Source: Clostridium_AD sp937920395 | GTDB lineage: Bacteria > Bacillota > Clostridia > Clostridiales > Clostridiaceae | Reading direction: 5' to 3' | DNA: 22,372 bases | NCBI GenBank assembly: GCA_052274345.1 | Contig: DAVZGP010000067.1 | Location: 1-22,372 of the forward strand | Notes under the pieces: generated by a model | The model's input: only the letters and a program-made list of their open reading frames with translations | Database searches by the model: none | What the model was told of the DNA's origin: nothing | Made by a program: the position numbers and the translations under genes | Shown: piece after piece, positions 7,785-14,413 of the stretch | How positions within the stretch are numbered: position 1 is the first letter of the stretch | How the letters are laid out: each line of letters begins with the position of its first letter

Positions 7785-8416
7785 TAGCAATAAAATTTAA
7801 GAAAGCTTAAAATAAGGAATCATAGTATACTAAATAAAATATTTGAAGAAAACTAATAATCTTAGTATATTAAATTAAATTTGGTTAAAAATTTATGTAA
7901 ACAGTATAGAAAGTAAATAGCAGAAAAAGATAAATATTGAATAAAAAAATATGAAATGACACGATTTATTCCACTTAAAAACTAACATATTATAAACAGA
8001 TATTAATAGACAATGTGGATAAGAATATGTCGGAATTAAATTTAATATGTATAAGCGCTCAAATAAAGCTTTCACATATAAATAAAATTATCCACAGCTT
8101 CTGTTGATTAAATGTTAAAAACTGTGGATAACTTATCCTGAAAATTAAAAATATAACTATTTGCAATATTATCTTTAAAAAATATCATATTACACAATGA
8201 GAATCTTGTAATAAAATAAGATATAATGGTTTTTGCTTAAAGTTAAAAGTATATCTATGCTTTTATTTAGGAAACATTTAGCATTTATATATAAATATAT
8301 TGAAATTTTGGGGAGAGTGGTACATTATAATAATAAATAACTTTTATGGGTAACTTAAAAATACTTTATATGTGATTGGTAAAAGTTAGTGTCAAAGATA
8401 AGAAAGGGGAATTATT
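7785..8416. other. Long intergenic region upstream of argF
   Basis: About 630 bases without a credible gene. The short open frame at 7893-8075 on the minus strand has low-complexity composition and no ribosome binding site. The region holds a cluster of DnaA-box-like 9-mers (8014-8131), a 14-bp AT palindrome ATTTATATATAAAT at 8283-8296, and a weak promoter candidate TTGCTT (8233-8238), 17 bases, TATGCT (8256-8261), which could serve argF and would give a leader of about 150 bases. No clear arginine-repressor operator was found. Confidence 0.6.
8014..8131. promoter_or_regulatory. DnaA-box cluster upstream of argF
   Basis: Three perfect matches to the DnaA box TTATCCACA: minus strand at 8014-8022, plus strand at 8088-8096, minus strand at 8123-8131. 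A degenerate box, TGTTGATTA read on the plus strand, lies at 8102-8110, five bases after the plus-strand box and facing it. That pair resembles the facing arrangement in the ispF-rluF gap. The matches are directly visible; DnaA binding is inferred. Confidence 0.65.
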
Positions 8417-9415
8417 ATGTTTAACTTGAGGAACAGAAATTTTTTAACATTAATGGATTTTTCACCAAAAGAGATTTATTATTTTCTTGAATTAGCTAGA
8501 GATTTAAAGAGGGCTAAATATGCAGGAACAGAAAGGCAAACATTAAAAGGTAAAAATATAGTATTGCTATTTGAGAAAGATTCAACTAGAACGAGATGTT
8601 CATTTGAAGTTGGAGCGCTTGATCAAGGAGCACATGTTACATATCTTGGGCCGACAGGGAGTCAAATGGGTAAAAAGGAGTCGATTGCAGATACTGCAAG
8701 GGTTCTAGGTAGGATGTATGATGGTATCGAATATAGAGGGTATGGTCAAGATGTAGTTGAGGAACTAGCAAAATATGCAGGAGTGCCAGTGTGGAATGGT
8801 TTAACTACAGAGGATCACCCTACTCAGATTCTTGCTGATTTTTTAACAATTCAAGAACATTTTTCGAAGCCATTAAATGAAATTAAGTTTGTTTATGCAG
8901 GAGATGGAAGAAATAATATGGCAAATGCTCTTATGATAGGCGCTTCTAAAATGGGAATGGACTTTAGAATAATTGCACCAAATTCATTATTCCCTGAAGA
9001 TGCATTAGTAAGTAAATGTAGAGAAGTAGCAAAGGAGACTGGAGCAAGCATTACAATTACTAATGATGTAGCAAAAGGAGTAAAAGATGCAGATGTTATA
9101 TATACTGACGTTTGGGTGTCAATGGGAGAGTCGGATGAGGTTTGGGCTCAAAGAATTAATCTGTTAAAACCATATCAAGTTAATAAAGAAATGATGAATT
9201 TAACTGGGAATAAGAATACTAAGTTTATGCATTGCTTGCCAGCATTTCATAATTTAAAAACTAAAGTTGGTAGAGATATATATGAAAAATTTGGAATAAA
9301 TGGTGTAGAAGTTACTGATGAAGTATTTGAAAGTCCAGCTTCAATAGTATTTGATGAGGCAGAAAACAGAATGCATACCATAAAAGCGATTATGGTGGCA
9401 ACACTCGGAGATTAA
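8417..9415 (+). CDS. argF: Ornithine carbamoyltransferase
   Basis: A 332-residue enzyme that joins carbamoyl phosphate and ornithine to give citrulline in arginine synthesis, or the reverse in the arginine deiminase pathway. Motifs: the carbamoyl-phosphate loop STRTR at residues 56-60, the YRGY/GQD region, ENHPTQ-like DHPTQILADF, the strand FVYAGDGRNNMANAL, DVWVSMGE (ornithine loop region) and the catalytic HCLP at 272-275. AAAGGGG lies 7 bases before the ATG. The gene stands alone: no other arginine genes and no arcA/arcC are in the window, so biosynthetic versus catabolic use cannot be decided. The upstream region carries three perfect DnaA boxes 290-400 bases away. Confidence 0.96.
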   Translation: MFNLRNRNFLTLMDFSPKEIYYFLELARDLKRAKYAGTERQTLKGKNIVLLFEKDSTRTRCSFEVGALDQGAHVTYLGPTGSQMGKKESIADTARVLGRMYDGIEYRGYGQDVVEELAKYAGVPVWNGLTTEDHPTQILADFLTIQEHFSKPLNEIKFVYAGDGRNNMANALMIGASKMGMDFRIIAPNSLFPEDALVSKCREVAKETGASITITNDVAKGVKDADVIYTDVWVSMGESDEVWAQRINLLKPYQVNKEMMNLTGNKNTKFMHCLPAFHNLKTKVGRDIYEKFGINGVEVTDEVFESPASIVFDEAENRMHTIKAIMVATLGD

Positions 9416-9533
9416 TATATTAGTGTAATAAGGCATAGTAATATGTTGTAATGATTAATATATTTTATACTAGGTGTTATATAGAATAAATCTCAAAAAT
9501 AAATAAAGAAATTTAGCATAAACAGCAGTATAT

Positions 9534-9570
9534 TATAATATTTATCTATAGTTGATAAATATTAAGGGGG
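9534..9570 (+). promoter_or_regulatory. Inverted repeat between -10 element and ribosome binding site
   Basis: A TATAAT at 9534-9539 is followed at once by AATATTTATC (9537-9546), a 7-base spacer and GATAAATATT (9554-9563), a perfect 10-bp inverted repeat. GGGGG comes at 9566-9570. The repeat overlaps the likely transcription start and ends 2 bases before the ribosome binding site, so it could be a repressor operator or a leader hairpin that limits translation. Confidence 0.5.
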
Positions 9571-9579
9571 TAAATGTTT

Positions 9580-9786
9580 ATGCTAAATAATATACCAAAA
9601 TTTATTTATGACCTATGTGGGGAAAAAGTAGAGGTTATGAATTCTTCAAAGGTTTTTTTTGAAAAAAAGAATCAAGAAGGTTATGTACTCCATGTAGAAC
9701 AACATGATAGAGTTACATCTATAAATGAGTTTGAATTAGAAAAAAGAGATGACAAGTATTATTGTATGAGAAAGTTATTTGTTTAA
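9580..9786 (+). CDS. Small protein of unknown function (68 aa)
   Basis: I do not recognise this protein. Translation from the ATG at 9580 gives 68 residues beginning MLNNIPKFIYDLCGEKVEV. A second in-frame ATG at 9574 lies only 3 bases from the GGGGG Shine-Dalgarno, while 9580 lies 9 bases away, so 9580 is chosen. The product is mixed acidic and basic, has two cysteines, no membrane segment and no signal peptide. The alternation of short hydrophobic stretches (KVEVM, KVFFE, GYVLHVE, YYCMRKLFV) suggests a small beta-rich fold. It sits between argF and convergent ispF, is probably monocistronic, and has a striking inverted repeat in its leader and a long terminator behind it. The strong ribosome binding site makes it a credible gene. 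Confidence 0.7.
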   Translation: MLNNIPKFIYDLCGEKVEVMNSSKVFFEKKNQEGYVLHVEQHDRVTSINEFELEKRDDKYYCMRKLFV

Positions 9787-9880
9787 TTCTATTTTTATAA
9801 CATAGATCTAATGGCATTGCATAATGAAAGTAGAAAATTTATGGAAGAGGATTAACACATATATATATATTAATGGAAAT

Positions 9881-9928
9881 AATAAAAATAAGGACAGTTC
9901 TAATAAAAGAATTGTCCTTATTTTTATT
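9881..9928. terminator. Bidirectional terminator between the small gene and ispF
   Basis: A 21-bp stem (9881-9901 with 9908-9928), with one G-T pair, core AAGGACAGTTCT and a 6-base loop. It has A runs on the left and T runs on the right. It lies between two convergent genes and ends 17 bases before the ispF stop, so it can serve both strands. Confidence 0.9.
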
Positions 9929-9945
9929 TAAAAAAATGTAAGAAC

Positions 9946-10413
9946 CTATTTCAAAAGACATATAGCATTAGATGAAATTCCTGCGCATTGACCTGTGAAA
10001 CCAAGGCCTTCCTCCGTAGTAGCTTTAATATTAATTTTATCTATAGGTAGATCAAGTGCAGTTGCAATATTCTTTCTCATATTGGGTATATGTGGTGCCA
10101 TTTTAGGTTGTTGTGCTATTATCGTAGCATCAATATTTTCAATTATATAATTTTTATCTTTTATTAATGTACATACATATTTAAGCAAAGAAATACTTGA
10201 TATAGCTTTATATTTATTATCAGTGTCAGGAAAATGTTTTCCAATGTCACCAAGTGCAGCAGCACCTAAGAGAGCATCCATAATTGCATGAACTAGAACG
10301 TCTGCATCTGAATGACCAAGTAAACCAGTCTCATGTGGTATTGTCACTCCACCGAGTATTAATTGTCTACCAGTAACCAATCTATGAACATCATAACCCA
10401 TTCCTATTCTCAA
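9946..10413 (-). CDS. ispF: 2-C-methyl-D-erythritol 2,4-cyclodiphosphate synthase
   Basis: A 155-residue MEP-pathway enzyme that converts CDP-ME 2-phosphate to ME-2,4-cyclodiphosphate with loss of CMP, on the route to isoprenoids. The start codon is TTG at 10411-10413, with AGAGG 8 bases upstream. The product begins MRIGMGYDVHRL. Motifs: metal ligands Asp 8 and His 10 in GYDVH, and His 42 in DVLVHAIMDALLGAAALGDIG. HSDAD (34-38) and the C-terminal KATTEEGLGFTG loop are also present. Length is normal for the family. ispD is not adjacent. The long non-coding region upstream holds a good promoter and, further away, repeated DnaA-box modules. Confidence 0.96.
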   Translation of the reverse strand: MRIGMGYDVHRLVTGRQLILGGVTIPHETGLLGHSDADVLVHAIMDALLGAAALGDIGKHFPDTDNKYKAISSISLLKYVCTLIKDKNYIIENIDATIIAQQPKMAPHIPNMRKNIATALDLPIDKINIKATTEEGLGFTGQCAGISSNAICLLK

Positions 10414-10495
10414 GCGAATTACCTCTTTTCAATTTAATTTATAAAAATTTTCAACACGTGTCATACATTTGAATTGAATATATAGTTATGTGCCT

Positions 10496-10524
10496 AATAT
10501 ACCATTTCATGAGGTGGTAATCAA
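10496..10524 (-). promoter_or_regulatory. Promoter of ispF
   Basis: On the minus strand, TTGATT (10519-10524), a 17-base spacer and TATATT (10496-10501) preceded by TGG, an extended -10. It implies a leader of about 75 bases before the TTG start. The nearest DnaA-box module begins 84 bases upstream of the -35. Confidence 0.6.
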
Positions 10525-10607
10525 GAAATTTTATTAAAGAATATATCAATTTTTAATAGGTTAAATATAGTATATATGGGCTATATCATAAAAAAAGTTA
10601 TTAACAT

Positions 10608-10640
10608 GTTATCAACAAAACTGTGGATAATGTGCATAAC
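10608..10640. promoter_or_regulatory. Three-box DnaA module A
   Basis: TTATCAACA on the plus strand (10609-10617), spacer AAAC, TGTGGATAA (10622-10630, a perfect minus-strand DnaA box), then directly TGTGCATAA (10631-10639, minus-strand TTATGCACA). Outer bases give GTTAT at the left and ATAAC at the right. One box faces two tandem abutting boxes. Confidence 0.68.
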
Positions 10641-10750
10641 TTAATAATTAAAATTAAAAAAAACATATTTAATACACATAAATTTACATGTTATATCCAA
10701 AGATATACATAATAACGACAAATAACTAATCATCAACATCAACTCCACAA

Positions 10751-10786
10751 GTTATGCACAAAAATACTGTGGATAATGTGCATAAC
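10751..10786. promoter_or_regulatory. Three-box DnaA module B
   Basis: TTATGCACA on the plus strand (10752-10760), spacer AAAATAC, TGTGGATAA (10768-10776), then directly TGTGCATAA (10777-10785). The outer arms form an 11-bp perfect inverted repeat (10750-10760 with 10777-10787). It shares a 22-bp identical segment with module A (10620-10641 and 10766-10787). Confidence 0.7.
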
Positions 10787-11314
10787 TATTAAATAACCTA
10801 TAAAAATTAACATATAATTACATAAAAATAATTGGGTTGTGGATTAGTAAAACATAATGTGTACAATCTGTGAGTCTAACCAAAAAAAATAGAAATTCAA
10901 AACAATTTAGAAAAAGTAGAAGGAAAAAATGTAATATAAATACAATATTATAATTAAAAGTATTTACATTAAAATTGGTATAATATATAAAAAATAAGAT
11001 AAAATGTATTGAGTGGTTATATGTTAAAACGTGGCTATAACTAAAATACAATGTATATAATGTCAATATAAAAAGCATTAAAGATAGTGAATAAGCGATA
11101 TATGCTTGGAAAATGAAAATGATTACATAGTAGCATATTATGCGATTACGATCAATAGAGTGCTAGAAGGCAAGTGGTAGCACTCTGAGATAAAGTTAAG
11201 TGGGTTTACATGAAGTTAAGCATAATAAATAAGTATTTATTTATATGTTAAAAGCATAATTTTGAATGAATTTAGAACTTAAATATAATAATTATTATTA
11301 GCTAAGATTAACAA

Positions 11315-11350
11315 GTTATCCACAAATTCTGTGTGCATAATGTTGATAAC
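11315..11350. promoter_or_regulatory. Three-box DnaA module C
   Basis: TTATCCACA on the plus strand (11316-11324, perfect), spacer AATTCTG, TGTGCATAA (11332-11340), then directly TGTTGATAA (11341-11349, minus-strand TTATCAACA). It has the same orientation, order and 7-base spacer as module B, but the perfect box is now on the left. Confidence 0.68.
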
Positions 11351-11363
11351 TTTCAAATGAAGC

Positions 11364-11397
11364 AAAAAAACACACAGATTTGTGTGTTTTTCAAGGA
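11364..11397. terminator. Terminator of rluF, possibly bidirectional
   Basis: AAAAACACACA (11366-11376) pairs with TGTGTGTTTTT (11381-11391) around GATT. Read on the minus strand it is followed by a run of seven T, fitting termination of rluF, whose stop is 56 bases upstream in that direction. The plus-strand T run is shorter but present. Confidence 0.8.
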
Positions 11398-11446
11398 TTT
11401 TTTGATATTAGATATAGTAATTTAATATAAGAACATATGTAAAATT

Positions 11447-12232
11447 TTATTTAGAGGCATTTTCAGTTTTTACTGAGTCTGAAATTAGATTGTTAATACC
11501 CATTAGTTCACTTTTAGATAGATATCTCCATCTTCCAGTAGGTAAATTATCTATAGAAACATTCATAATTCTAAGCCTCTCAAGTCTCATAACGCAGTAC
11601 CCCAAATACTCACACATTCTTCGTATTTGGCGGTTAAGCCCCTGGGTTAAAATTATTTTGAAAACATACTTACTTTGTTTCCTTACTAAACATTTTTTAG
11701 TAATAGTGTCAAGTACAGGTATACCATTTGCCATATTCTTTATGAAATCAGGAGATATTGGTTTATCTACAGTTACAATATACTCCTTTTCATGACTATT
11801 GCCTGAACGTAAAATTTTATTTACAATGTCACCATCGTTAGTTAAAAATATAAGACCTTGAGACGCTTTATCGAGACGACCGATTGGGAAAATTCTCTTT
11901 GGATAATTTATAAAATCTATAATGTTTCCATTAATTTTATGCTCCGTGGTACAGGTTATTCCAATAGGTTTATTGAATGCTAAATAAATGTGATCTTCTT
12001 TGTTTTTCAGTTCATTACCATTTATTTTAATGTCATCATCATTAGAGACCTTAGTTCCCATTTCGGGTATTGCACCATTTACAGTGACTTTGCCTCTGTC
12101 GATAAGTTTATCTGCTTCACGCCTAGAACAAAACCCTGTTTCACTTATAAACTTATTTAACCTAGTCTTTGAATCATCAGTTTCATAGTGTTTAATAATA
12201 TTTGTATCATTTTTATTATGTATGATTTTCAT
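11447..12232 (-). CDS. rluF: 23S rRNA pseudouridine synthase, RluF type
   Basis: A 261-residue RsuA/RluB-family pseudouridine synthase. An S4 RNA-binding domain spans about residues 24-70 (RLNKFISETGFCSRREADKL). The catalytic domain has GRLDKASQGLIFLTNDGD with catalytic Asp 121, HEKEYIVTVDKPI, and GLNRQIRRMCEYLGY near the C-terminus. The DKASQGLIFLTNDGD and KLER/RIMNV-type segments (here RLERLRIMNV) fit RluF, which makes pseudouridine at 23S position 2604 in E. coli, better than RluB. Target identity in this organism is inferred. AAGGA lies 9 bases before the ATG. It follows the RsgI-like gene by 57 bases on the same strand and is likely co-transcribed with it. Confidence 0.88.
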   Translation of the reverse strand: MKIIHNKNDTNIIKHYETDDSKTRLNKFISETGFCSRREADKLIDRGKVTVNGAIPEMGTKVSNDDDIKINGNELKNKEDHIYLAFNKPIGITCTTEHKINGNIIDFINYPKRIFPIGRLDKASQGLIFLTNDGDIVNKILRSGNSHEKEYIVTVDKPISPDFIKNMANGIPVLDTITKKCLVRKQSKYVFKIILTQGLNRQIRRMCEYLGYCVMRLERLRIMNVSIDNLPTGRWRYLSKSELMGINNLISDSVKTENASK

Positions 12233-12289
12233 TTTGCACCATCCTTAGAAGTTATAAAGTAAATTTAAGATAATTATCCTTATAATCCT

Positions 12290-12862
12290 TTAATTAATTA
12301 TAGCTTGACCATTATCATTTATTAGAACCTTAAAATTATGAGTTCCTGCATATTTTTCGAATTCAGTTAAGTTTATTGGATTTTTGTTTTTGTTACCAGA
12401 AATAAATATTGAAATTTTATAACCGTCATCAGCGTGGGCTTTAGTTAAGTATTTTTGCTTAATAGATTCATCCAAAATTAAATGTAAGGACTGGTTAAGA
12501 GATTTATCTTTAAGATTTAGAAGATTTATTATTGTATATCCACCAGAGCTAATGCCGGAAACATTTGTAACTTTATCTGAACCGTTCAAATCCATTTTTA
12601 GAGAACAATTCATATCTACGATAACGGAGTAATTATATTTATTATTCATATATGATTGCTTTATTAAAAACAAAATTAATAGAGCAAAAGTAAGGGATAA
12701 GACATATTTCCAAAGGGCAATGGGTTTAACTTCTTCACCTATATATATTTCACCTAGTATAGGCTCAATTGCATTTTTTTTGAGGGTTGCAAATTCATTA
12801 TTTGTAGTAACGATATACACCTTATTTTTTTCAATGTTAATGATTTTACCCGATTTTTGCAT
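12290..12862 (-). CDS. RsgI-like anti-sigma-factor membrane protein without adjacent sigma-I
   Basis: A 190-residue protein starting at the ATG at 12860-12862, where GAGGTG sits about 6 bases upstream; the frame extends 20 codons further without a ribosome site. Residues 1-48 (MQKSGKIINIEKNKVYIVTTNNEFATLKK and onward, split at about residue 20) match the RsgI N-terminal anti-sigma domain. One membrane segment follows at about 50-69 (LWKYVLSLTFALLILFLIKQ), and then an extracytoplasmic region beginning YSVIVDMNCSLKMDLN, as in the conserved post-membrane part of RsgI proteins. Known RsgI proteins bind SigI and usually carry a C-terminal sensor domain; here the extracellular part is short with no carbohydrate-binding module. 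No sigI gene is in the window. It is divergent from a histidine kinase and upstream of rluF. Confidence 0.75.
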   Translation of the reverse strand: MQKSGKIINIEKNKVYIVTTNNEFATLKKNAIEPILGEIYIGEEVKPIALWKYVLSLTFALLILFLIKQSYMNNKYNYSVIVDMNCSLKMDLNGSDKVTNVSGISSGGYTIINLLNLKDKSLNQSLHLILDESIKQKYLTKAHADDGYKISIFISGNKNKNPINLTEFEKYAGTHNFKVLINDNGQAIIN

Positions 12863-12897
12863 AGATGCACCTCTTTCATATGATAATAAGTACCTGA

Positions 12898-12913
12898 ATA
12901 AATGATCATTTAT
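12898..12913. promoter_or_regulatory. 16-bp perfect palindrome in the divergent rsgI-like/kinase region
   Basis: ATAAATGATCATTTAT is perfectly self-complementary. It lies 36 bases upstream of the rsgI-like start and ends 2 bases before the TTGACA of the kinase promoter, a position suited to an operator acting on both genes. A half-site, ATAAATGATAAAT, recurs at about 12964-12976. Confidence 0.45.
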
Positions 12914-12915
12914 AC

Positions 12916-12944
12916 TTGACATAAGGAGGAGAAATTGGTATTTT
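12916..12944 (+). promoter_or_regulatory. Promoter of the histidine kinase gene
   Basis: A perfect TTGACA at 12916-12921, a 17-base spacer, then TATTTT at 12939-12944 preceded by TGG (extended -10). The leader to the ATG at 12988 would be about 37 bases. Confidence 0.6.
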
Positions 12945-12987
12945 CATAATAGTTGTATATTAAATAAATGATAAATAGAGGTATAAC

Positions 12988-14340
12988 ATGATAAAAATAT
13001 TAACAAATAAATTTTACCTATATATAGTATTAATAATAATAATAAATGTTATTGTTACTACTATAGTAACAAAAATATTAATGTTAAAAAAATCTAAGGA
13101 ATTTGATAAGAGAATTACTTCAAATATTGATATATTTAAATCTACAACAAATATTAAAGATATATTAAATCAATTATTAAAAAATTTATATAAAAATTCT
13201 TCTTATGATGATGCTATAAGTATATATAAAGATAATACTGGCTTTAAAATTATGGCTTGTCATCGTGATGGAGTTGAATTAAACACAAATAGTTACATTC
13301 AGGATGAGAGCTTTATTAACCTAATTAATAAAGTTACAAAATCCGGAACAATGTATTATATTCATGATTTAAATAAAGTAGATTATAAAAAATATAGTAC
13401 TAAAGTACAACTATTATTATATCACATGAGAAGCCTACTAATGATTCCGATAATTTATAAATATGAAATATATGGAGTTGTAATAATGGTTAATTATAAG
13501 AAGGCGGCGTACAATGAAATTTATATAAGGAATGCTTATTTAATAGTTAGCCAAGTAGCTTTAGCAATAGAAAATGCTAAGCTTTTCAAAAAGCTAAAAG
13601 ATATAGACAAGACGAAAACAGAGTTTTTATCTACAGTTTCTCATGAACTTCGAACTCCATTGACATCGATAATTGGTTTTACAGAAATGGTTAAGCGAAA
13701 ATTTGAAGGGACGATAGTACCTGGATTAGATCTTTCGATTGAAAAAAACCAAAGTGCAGTAGTTAAAATAAAGAGAAATGTAAATATAATATTATCAGAA
13801 GGGGATAGATTATCTAGTCTTATAAATGATTTGTTAGATATATCAAGAATGGAAGCAGGAAAAGTTCTATTAAATATGAGGAAAATTGACATAGAAGAAA
13901 TTATAACACAAGTAATAACATTAACAAATCCCATTATTAGAGATAAATCTCTTCAGGTTATTCAAAGTATAAGTGAAAAACTTCCTAAAATTATGGCAGA
14001 TAAAGACAAATTAATGCAAGTGATAATAAATCTTATTTCTAATGCTATAAAATTTACGGAAAAAGGATGTATAGTATGTAGCGCAAGAGTAGTTGCAGAG
14101 AATATAATAGTAAGCATTAGCGACACCGGGGTAGGTATTAGAGAGGAAGACAAAAAATATATTTTTGAAAAATTTAGCCAAGTAGGAGATACACTCACAG
14201 ATAAACCTAAAGGTACAGGGCTTGGTTTATCAATATGCAAGTATATTATTGAAGAACATGGTGGAAAAATATGGGTTGAAAGTGAAATAGGAAAAGGAAC
14301 GGATTTTTCATTTAGTATACCTATAATAAAAACTAATTAA
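12988..14340 (+). CDS. Membrane sensor histidine kinase with GAF domain (orphan)
   Basis: A 450-residue histidine kinase. Residues about 8-32 form one membrane segment. A GAF-like sensor domain spans roughly 45-200 (DAISIYKDNTGFKIMA, then SLLMIPIIYKYEIYGVVIM). The HisKA domain has SHELRTPLTSIIGF with phospho-acceptor His 219, and the ATPase domain has the N box NLISNAIKFT, G1 DTGVGI, F box IFEKFSQVG and G2 GTGLGLSICK. It should autophosphorylate and pass phosphate to a response regulator, but no regulator gene is in the window. Orphan kinases are common in clostridia, where several feed Spo0A directly; that role is only a possibility here. AGAGGT lies 7 bases before the ATG. It is transcribed away from the rsgI-like gene. 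Confidence 0.92.
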   Translation: MIKILTNKFYLYIVLIIIINVIVTTIVTKILMLKKSKEFDKRITSNIDIFKSTTNIKDILNQLLKNLYKNSSYDDAISIYKDNTGFKIMACHRDGVELNTNSYIQDESFINLINKVTKSGTMYYIHDLNKVDYKKYSTKVQLLLYHMRSLLMIPIIYKYEIYGVVIMVNYKKAAYNEIYIRNAYLIVSQVALAIENAKLFKKLKDIDKTKTEFLSTVSHELRTPLTSIIGFTEMVKRKFEGTIVPGLDLSIEKNQSAVVKIKRNVNIILSEGDRLSSLINDLLDISRMEAGKVLLNMRKIDIEEIITQVITLTNPIIRDKSLQVIQSISEKLPKIMADKDKLMQVIINLISNAIKFTEKGCIVCSARVVAENIIVSISDTGVGIREEDKKYIFEKFSQVGDTLTDKPKGTGLGLSICKYIIEEHGGKIWVESEIGKGTDFSFSIPIIKTN

Positions 14341-14372
14341 TATTATATAAAATACAATTAGTATATATAAAT

Positions 14373-14413
14373 GAGACCCCATAACTTTTAAAGTTTGTGG
14401 GGCCTTATTTATT
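14373..14413. terminator. Terminator between convergent kinase and cls genes
   Basis: GACCCCATAACTTT (from 14375) pairs imperfectly with AAGTTTGTGGGGCC (to 14404), with four C-G pairs and a 3-base loop. The flanks are AT-rich but have no long pure T run. Its position between two gene ends, just past the cls stop, supports two-way use. Confidence 0.75.

Larger units (their letters stand above)
10414..11446. other. 1-kb intergenic region with three DnaA-box modules
   Basis: No credible protein gene: the 86-residue frame at 10818-11078 (minus) is phenylalanine/tyrosine-rich translation of AT-rich DNA with no ribosome binding site. The region contains the ispF promoter, three three-box DnaA modules, one isolated weaker box (TGTGGATTA at 10838-10846), an extended -10 candidate TGGTATAAT at 10976-10984, a 9-bp hairpin (AGAGTGCTA at 11157-11165 with TAGCACTCT at 11178-11186) and the rluF terminator. 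AT-rich tracts follow the modules, for example 10641-10690. Confidence 0.7.

Noticed and set aside
7893..8075. 60-residue open frame on the minus strand upstream of argF
   Set aside because: Low-complexity sequence, no ribosome site, and it overlaps a perfect DnaA box.
8283..8296. ATTTATATATAAAT as an arginine-repressor operator for argF
   Set aside because: Pure AT palindromes are frequent in this genome and the TGAAT/ATTCA half-sites of ARG boxes are missing.
10818..11078. 86-residue open frame on the minus strand
   Set aside because: Phe/Tyr/Leu-rich product of AT-rich DNA, no ribosome binding site and no family resemblance.
11157..11186. Hairpin with arms GAGTGCTA and TAGCACTC, resembling the CIRCE operator of HrcA
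   Set aside because: CIRCE has TTAGCACTC first and GAGTGCTAA second with a 9-base spacer. Here the arms are in the reverse order with a 12-base loop and no heat-shock gene follows.
10414..11446. This gap as the chromosomal oriC itself
   Set aside because: No dnaA, dnaN or rpmH gene is in the window and no clear DnaA-trio run next to an unwinding tract was found, so a secondary DnaA site fits better. It is not fully excluded.
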